A stretch of DNA of 36,179 nt from Chloroflexota bacterium (lineage in GTDB: Bacteria > Chloroflexota > Anaerolineae > Promineifilales > Promineifilaceae): positions 1-36,179 of the forward strand of contig JABFFZ010000058.1 of the NCBI GenBank assembly GCA_013112725.1. The letters run 5' to 3'. The notes under the pieces are model-generated. The model did not search any database. It was not told where the DNA came from and was given only the letters and a program-made list of their open reading frames with translations. A program made the translations under genes and the position numbers. Below, one piece after another: positions 32,269 through 36,179 of the stretch (within the stretch, counting starts at the first letter, position 1; each line of letters opens with the position of its first letter).

Positions 32269-32273
32269 TTCTG

Positions 32274-33353
32274 CTAAGAAAGCGCCGACCACACCTCCAA
32301 CTTCGTTTTCACCCGGCGGATGACTTCGTTGGTGAACTCGTCTGTATTGGCCGTGCCGCCAATGTCGCCGGTGCGAATGCCGTCATATACTGTTTCCAAC
32401 GTGGCTTCATAAATGGCGCGGCTGGCCCGCTTGGCCTCTTTCTCTTTCATATGGGCCAACATCCCGGCCCCTGCCAGGATCATGGCCATGGGGTTAGCCC
32501 GGTTTTGCCCTTGCAGGCGGGGCGCGGTGCCATGTGGCGCTTCCGCCATCAGGCAGTCAATCTGCCCTTCTGCGTTGATGGAGATGACCATAGATTCCGA
32601 CCCGGCAATGGAGCCAAACATTTGCAGTACCATGTCAGAGAGCAAATCGCCGTCCCGGTTCAGCGCTGGAATGACCAACGGTTCGCCCGTGGTGGCTAAC
32701 AGCAGGGCGAAGGTGGCGTCAATCAATTGCGGTTCGTACCGTACATCTGGGTACCTTTCGGCGCAGGCATCTAGCTCTTCCTTAAACATGCCTTCATACA
32801 CCGGGCTGACGGTAAATTTGGGGCCGCCAAACACCTTGGCGCCTGTATCGCGGGCATGGAGGAAGGCGTATTCGGCTACCGCCCGGCAGACGCGGCGGCT
32901 GATTTTTTCGGTGCGGTAAGCCATTTCCTCAGGCGACCCGTCTTCCCCCTCGCGCCATTCTTTGGCGCCGTAGGCGTCGTCCCGTGCCATGCGCACCACG
33001 CTGATGGGCGCATAAACGCCGGCTGTGGAGCGGACGCCGGGAATACGTCGCCCGGTGCGCAAAATCACTTCCGCGTCCATTTCCTCGCGCAAGATGCGGT
33101 TGGGGCTGCCCACATCCTCCTTGATTTCCGGGGTAATGGTAGCCGCTTTGAGGGCCACCCGGTGTTCGCGGATTGCTTTCCCGGCGTCGTAGACAACTTT
33201 GTTGTTGGTGGCGCGCCGGTTTTCCAGGCTGAGGTCGTACCGCAAAAATTCCACGTCAAAACGGGTGACGCTGGGTTCCAGCACCCGCAGTGCTTCTTCC
33301 AATAATTCCTGTCCGGTCTGGTCGCCATCTAAGATGACAATTGTTCGTGCCAT
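32274..33353 (-). CDS. Isocitrate/isopropylmalate dehydrogenase family protein
   Basis: A 359-residue beta-decarboxylating dehydrogenase. It starts TIVILDGDQTGQELLEEAL (the family GDGIGPE site reads GDQTGQE). It has RIPGVRSTAGVYAPISVVR, EYAFLHARDTG, the metal-binding NRDGDLLSDM and the cofactor loop EAPHGTAPRL with ANPMAMILAG. The family oxidises 2R,3S hydroxy-acids with NAD(P). The unusual first loop and shorter core make it uncertain whether the substrate is isocitrate, isopropylmalate or tartrate-like; no leu genes are nearby. The start at ATG 33353 is supported by AAGGAGAG; an ATG six codons earlier is not. No ACGGCCGT lies in this gene. Confidence 0.85.
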   Translation of the reverse strand: MARTIVILDGDQTGQELLEEALRVLEPSVTRFDVEFLRYDLSLENRRATNNKVVYDAGKAIREHRVALKAATITPEIKEDVGSPNRILREEMDAEVILRTGRRIPGVRSTAGVYAPISVVRMARDDAYGAKEWREGEDGSPEEMAYRTEKISRRVCRAVAEYAFLHARDTGAKVFGGPKFTVSPVYEGMFKEELDACAERYPDVRYEPQLIDATFALLLATTGEPLVIPALNRDGDLLSDMVLQMFGSIAGSESMVISINAEGQIDCLMAEAPHGTAPRLQGQNRANPMAMILAGAGMLAHMKEKEAKRASRAIYEATLETVYDGIRTGDIGGTANTDEFTNEVIRRVKTKLEVWSALS

Positions 33354-33374
33354 ACGTTTACTCTCCTTCAATGG

Positions 33375-33445
33375 GGTAATTATGTAATTGAGTAATGGGG
33401 TAATTGAAGGGGCAAATTACTCAATTACCCCATTACCCAATTACT
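33375..33445. repeat. TAATTGGGG tandem/inverted repeat
   Basis: GTAATTATGTAATTGAGTAA and TGGGGTAATTG units are followed by their complement, ATTACTCAATTACCCCATTA and CCCAATTAC. The right end overlaps the last codons of the FemX-like gene, whose final residues GSNWVMG are encoded by the repeat itself. Confidence 0.85.
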
Positions 33446-34510
33446 TCCTCTTTTTTTTAACACATCCAGATATTTCGGCACGGCCGTACCATATACCCAA
33501 TACCAAAACGGCCGTGCCACATAATCCCACGCACCAATGTGCCGCACCACCTGGCCATTGAACCCAGCCTTGAAGCGCCACACACCCCACAGTCGGTCGC
33601 TCTCGGTAAATTCGTCCGGCGCGCCCCACATATCATACCGTTCAAACCCTTGTGCTTTTGCCCAGCGGATAGCCTCCCATTGTAACAAATAGTTGGGCAT
33701 CCGGTTACGCTCTTTTTCGGTGGACGCGCCATACATATAAATCACTTTCTGGCCCGATTTCACCAGGTAAACGGCCGCTACCGGTTCACCCCCATAATCC
33801 GCCAGCAATAGCTGACCCATACCTGATTGGTGGAAACTTTGCCAGGCGTCCAGGTAATAGGGTAACGGCCGTAGCCCAAACCCATCCCGCTCTCCCGTCT
33901 CCTGGTACATCGCTGCCAGCGCCGGAAAATCATCCGGCGTCCCTGCCCGCACCGTGATCTCCTTACGCACCGCCAGCCCGATGTTGTAGCGCGTCTTCGA
34001 CTTCATCGCCGCCAGCAGTTCCTCTTCGGACAATGTCAGGTCAAGCTCAACGGTGTTGCGAAACTGAATCTGGTCATCCGCAAAACGCCAGCCCCGCGCC
34101 TGTAAATCCTGGATGAACTCCACGCCACCCGGTGCGGGCTGCTCAACTTCTGCGCCCCAACCTTTCACCACGTCCGGGTCAATCTTGATAAAAATCCCCC
34201 GCTCCTGCCGTGCTATCTGCTCCAATTCGGCCAACACCAGTCCGCGCAGCGCCTCGTTGGTGTAATCAAAGGCCGGCCCCTTGGGCACATAGAGGATGGA
34301 AAAGGGGGTGCGGGGCAACGGCCGTTTCAAAACCATTGCCGCCGCCAGCGGTTTGTCGCTGCCTGGCTGAAGCATCACCAACGGCTGCATCTGCCACCCC
34401 CACCGTGACTTAAACGCTGCCCACGTCCAGCTTTGCAGCGCGTGGGTGTTTGGCAGGTGGCAAAGAGCATTCTGCCATTCGGTGGGGGAGGTGAGGGGGT
34501 GGAAGTTCAC
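33425..34510 (-). CDS. FemAB/FemX-like peptidoglycan bridge transferase 2
   Basis: A 361-residue GNAT-fold FemAB-type protein, read from GTG 34510, two bases after the stop of the upstream paralogue. It has NTHALQSWTWAAFKSRWGWQ, KSKTRYNIGLAVRKEI, ERDGFGLRPLPYYLDAWQSF, YMYGASTEKERNRMPNYLLQ, WGAPDEFTESDRLWGVWRFK and GFNGQVVRHIGAWD. These are the blocks of lipid II:glycine glycyltransferase relatives, which use aminoacyl-tRNA to extend the peptide branch of cell-wall precursors. An open frame runs 146 codons further back, but only as an out-of-frame shadow of the upstream gene. The tail crosses an eight-base A run into repeat DNA; a one-base slip there would end the protein as KKKRK instead. Confidence 0.88.
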   Translation of the reverse strand: MNFHPLTSPTEWQNALCHLPNTHALQSWTWAAFKSRWGWQMQPLVMLQPGSDKPLAAAMVLKRPLPRTPFSILYVPKGPAFDYTNEALRGLVLAELEQIARQERGIFIKIDPDVVKGWGAEVEQPAPGGVEFIQDLQARGWRFADDQIQFRNTVELDLTLSEEELLAAMKSKTRYNIGLAVRKEITVRAGTPDDFPALAAMYQETGERDGFGLRPLPYYLDAWQSFHQSGMGQLLLADYGGEPVAAVYLVKSGQKVIYMYGASTEKERNRMPNYLLQWEAIRWAKAQGFERYDMWGAPDEFTESDRLWGVWRFKAGFNGQVVRHIGAWDYVARPFWYWVYGTAVPKYLDVLKKRGSNWVMG

Positions 34511-34511
34511 G

Positions 34512-35573
34512 TTACCGGCTTCGCCTCCATTGATACAGTTTATAGGCCAGGTTATTGTACACCCGATCTGTCGCGCCGATAGTGCGTTTGATTTCCCCAC
34601 CAAAGCCCCGTTTGAAGCGGTAAACGCCCCATAATCCATCATGCCGGTTGGTAAAATTGGCTTCCAGTTCCGCTTCCGGTGCGTCGGGGATACCCCACAG
34701 GTCATAGCTCTGGCAGCCCTGGTTTTTGGCCCACTCAATGGCCGCCCACTGTACGGCATAATTGGGCATGCGCTCCCGTTCTTCGCTGCCGGACGCACCG
34801 TAGAGGTAATAGGCGTTTGTCCCCAGGGTAAAAACCATGATGGCGGCCAACGGCCGTCCTTCAAACTCCGCCAGCCACAACGCCGCCTGCCCCGTCTCGG
34901 CAAAAATCTCATAGGCCGCCTGGTAATAAAGCGGCGTGTGGACGCCAAAACCGTCCCGCTGGCCGGTAAGCTGCATCAGCCGCACAAAAGTGGGCAAATC
35001 GCTGCGACTGCCCAGACGGGTGGTGACGCCTTTTTTGGCCGCCAGGCGGATGTTGTAGCGGGTTTTCTGTTTCATCCCCGCTAGAATGTCGTCGGGCGAC
35101 GGCCGTAAATCCACTATCACCGTCTGCGGCGGCTGGATGGTATCCGTTTCTGGCCGTAAATCATGTTGCTGGCAAATGGCCTGCCAGTCGTCCGGCGGCA
35201 CGTCGTCTTGCCACACCAGCGGCTCCATCTTGACGATGGCCGCCCGCCGTTCATAGACGGAGTGGTCAATCTGGTTGAGCAGCACGGCCGTTTGCTCCGC
35301 GTCTGTCCAATCCACCAGCGGCCCATGGGGGATGTAGGCCATTTTCATCAGCCCCATTGCCGCCGATTTGTACAAGAGCTGCGCCCCGGCGACGATACGG
35401 CCGTCGCGCTTCAGCCACACTCGATGCGAGCGCCAGCCAAAACGGTTCTTCAGCCGCGCCCAACCCGTCGTTTGCAGCAAACTGCCCTGCGCATGGGCGG
35501 CCACAAAGGCGTCCCACTCGTCATCCTCGGCCGTATGCGCCTGTTCTTCTACACCTAAAATTTTGTCAAACAT
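34512..35573 (-). CDS. FemAB/FemX-like peptidoglycan bridge transferase 1
   Basis: A 353-residue paralogue of the next gene with the same block order: GSLLQTTGWARLKNRFGWRS, KQKTRYNIRLAAKKGV, QRDGFGVHTPLYYQAAYEIF, YYLYGASGSEERERMPNYAV, WGIPDAPEAE, DGLWGVYRFKRGFGGEIKR. Members attach amino acids from aminoacyl-tRNA to lipid-linked muropeptide in the cytosol. A pair of FemX-type genes in tandem usually means successive additions of different residues to the bridge. Stop-to-start spacing with the next gene is one base. The start at ATG 35573 has no strong ribosome site (a TAATAACC and CCCCTTATG region). Confidence 0.9.
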   Translation of the reverse strand: MFDKILGVEEQAHTAEDDEWDAFVAAHAQGSLLQTTGWARLKNRFGWRSHRVWLKRDGRIVAGAQLLYKSAAMGLMKMAYIPHGPLVDWTDAEQTAVLLNQIDHSVYERRAAIVKMEPLVWQDDVPPDDWQAICQQHDLRPETDTIQPPQTVIVDLRPSPDDILAGMKQKTRYNIRLAAKKGVTTRLGSRSDLPTFVRLMQLTGQRDGFGVHTPLYYQAAYEIFAETGQAALWLAEFEGRPLAAIMVFTLGTNAYYLYGASGSEERERMPNYAVQWAAIEWAKNQGCQSYDLWGIPDAPEAELEANFTNRHDGLWGVYRFKRGFGGEIKRTIGATDRVYNNLAYKLYQWRRSR

Positions 35574-35615
35574 AAGGGGGCAATTATAGCGGGGAATGGT
35601 TATTATGCCTGTTGG

Positions 35616-36062
35616 TCATAATAACCGTTTGGCAATAATCTCCTTCATAATCTCCGTTGTGCCGCCGCCGATGGAGAGGATGCGGTTGTCGCGGTAGAGG
35701 CGCTCCACCAGGTATTCGCGCATGTAGCCGTAGCCGCCAAAAATTTGCACTGCTTCGGTGGTGACAAAATCGCTCACCTGGCAGGCAAAGTTTTTTGCCA
35801 TCGAAACCTCCGTTACCTGATCCAGCCCGCTGTCCATTTTGGCGGCGACGCGGTAGGTGAATTCGCGGCTCACTTCCACCTGTGTGGCCATGTCCACCAG
35901 CTTGTGGCGAATCACCTGGAATCCGGCCAACGGCCGTGCGAATGTCTCCCGTTCTTTCACGTAGCGCAAACTCTCCTCCAGCGCCAACTGTGCGGTGATG
36001 TTTGCCAGCACGGCCAGTTGCAGCCGTTCCCGCTGGAAATTGGCCATTTCACTACCGTACAT
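35616..36062 (-). pseudogene. Acyl-CoA dehydrogenase, C-terminal domain only
   Basis: 148 residues homologous to the last third of acyl-CoA dehydrogenases: MANFQRERLQLAVLANITAQ, YVKERETFARPLAGFQVIRH, VQIFGGYGYMREYLVERLYR, DNRILSIGGGTTEIMKEII. This is the FAD/CoA-binding helical C domain. A full enzyme has about 380-400 residues, and its middle domains are missing. The frame upstream of ATG 36062 meets a TAA only a few bases earlier, and the DNA beyond is unlike this family. So the gene is broken at about 36062 by a rearrangement, or is preceded by unrelated sequence. It cannot form the flavoenzyme alone. Family role: alpha,beta-dehydrogenation of acyl-CoA. Confidence 0.75.
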
Positions 36063-36179
36063 TTTTAATGTGATGCCTGCGGCATAGAGAAAGCCACAGG
36101 AATTTCCATGGATTCATTAAGAAAATGCTCCAACAAGTCAAGACCCAATTGAAACAGGCTCAAGTCGCACCGGTCTGGA
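36063..36179 (+). other. Non-homologous junction sequence at the window edge
   Basis: These 117 bases replace the expected upstream part of the acyl-CoA dehydrogenase. They contain a small palindrome ATGCCTGCGGCAT and, on the plus strand, an ATG at 36125 opening MLQQVKTQLKQAQVAPVW to the window end. That could be the first residues of another gene, possibly of a mobile element inserted in the dehydrogenase, but 18 residues are too few to name it. Confidence 0.3.

Larger units (their letters stand above)
372..35947. repeat. Highly iterated palindromic octamer ACGGCCGT
   Basis: I counted about 65 copies by eye, for example at 372, 1127, 2246, 3062, 4179, 5809, 7469, 8230, 9745, 10517, 12319, 14374, 16002, 18032, 21251, 25029, 27768, 28008, 29412, 30255, 31021, 33480, 34850 and 35940. 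The octamer is its own reverse complement. Most copies are in genes, in different reading frames: Thr-Ala-Val (acg gcc gtN), Asp/Asn/His-Gly-Arg (Nac ggc cgt) and others. A few are intergenic (such as 12802) or near gene ends. None lies between 18040 and 21250, and only three lie in the 4.8-kb secreted-protein gene. Confidence 0.9.

Noticed and set aside
34511..34948. N-terminal extension of the second FemX-like gene to 34948
   Set aside because: These 146 codons lie out of frame inside the first FemX-like gene and show no homology; GTG 34510 gives a normal-length protein.

Overview
The window looks like a chromosomal contig of a Chloroflexota bacterium, probably an Anaerolineae-type lineage. 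This is an inference from gene content and style: about 55% GC by eye, a Suf cluster built as sufT-sufR / sufC-sufB-sufD-sseA-sufS-sufU-Rieske, a very large secreted beta-domain protein ending in YLPIILKP, and intergenic DNA packed with short hairpin-forming repeats. No rRNA or tRNA gene is visible, so the placement is not proven.

Layout. 0.1-1.5 kb: mgtE (minus) with a structured leader. 1.7-5.1 kb: an interspersed repeat, a DUF5946 protein, a polytopic membrane subtilisin and the C-terminal stub of a polysaccharide deacetylase. 5.1-7.6 kb (minus): a purine-type phosphoribosyltransferase overlapping a double-PAS sensor histidine kinase. 7.8-16.0 kb: the Suf iron-sulfur assembly locus. SufR and SufT lie on the minus strand and seven genes on the plus strand, with two consensus promoters back to back around a palindrome. 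16.0-18.4 kb: a Uma2 gene broken by one amber codon, and glnS. 18.4-19.9 kb: an AT-richer block holding two DUF433 antitoxin-like genes, a DUF5615 toxin-like gene and a frameshifted nuclease. 19.9-21.7 kb: three genes overlapping end to start (MDR oxidoreductase, DUF1643, ACT domain). 21.9-26.7 kb: the secreted giant. 26.7-27.5 kb: a terminator, repeat elements and an SRP RNA gene with its own promoter and terminator. 27.5-31.1 kb: a DUF348/G5/3D wall protein, rsmA and a metallophosphoesterase lacking its GNH motif. 31.4-36.1 kb (minus): an alpha/beta hydrolase, an isocitrate/isopropylmalate dehydrogenase relative, a tandem pair of FemAB/FemX-like transferases and a truncated acyl-CoA dehydrogenase.

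The most striking signals are genome-style rather than gene-level. First, the palindromic octamer ACGGCCGT occurs about 65 times by my hand count, where roughly one would be expected. This recalls the HIP1 palindrome of cyanobacteria. It is absent for about 3.2 kb (18040-21250), which covers the toxin-antitoxin block. Second, many intergenic gaps, including all six spacers inside the suf operon, hold a short tandem repeat or a (near-)perfect hairpin. Some begin inside the upstream stop codon and several abut a start codon that has no Shine-Dalgarno sequence. Third, a roughly 155-180 bp terminal-inverted-repeat element occurs three times.

How the genes fit together: SufS with SseA (sulfur supply), SufU, SufB/SufC/SufD and SufT make a complete Fe-S assembly route, probably sensed by SufR through its own cluster. 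The DUF348/G5/3D protein and the two FemX-like proteins point to peptidoglycan remodelling. The other loci are housekeeping genes or isolated accessory genes.
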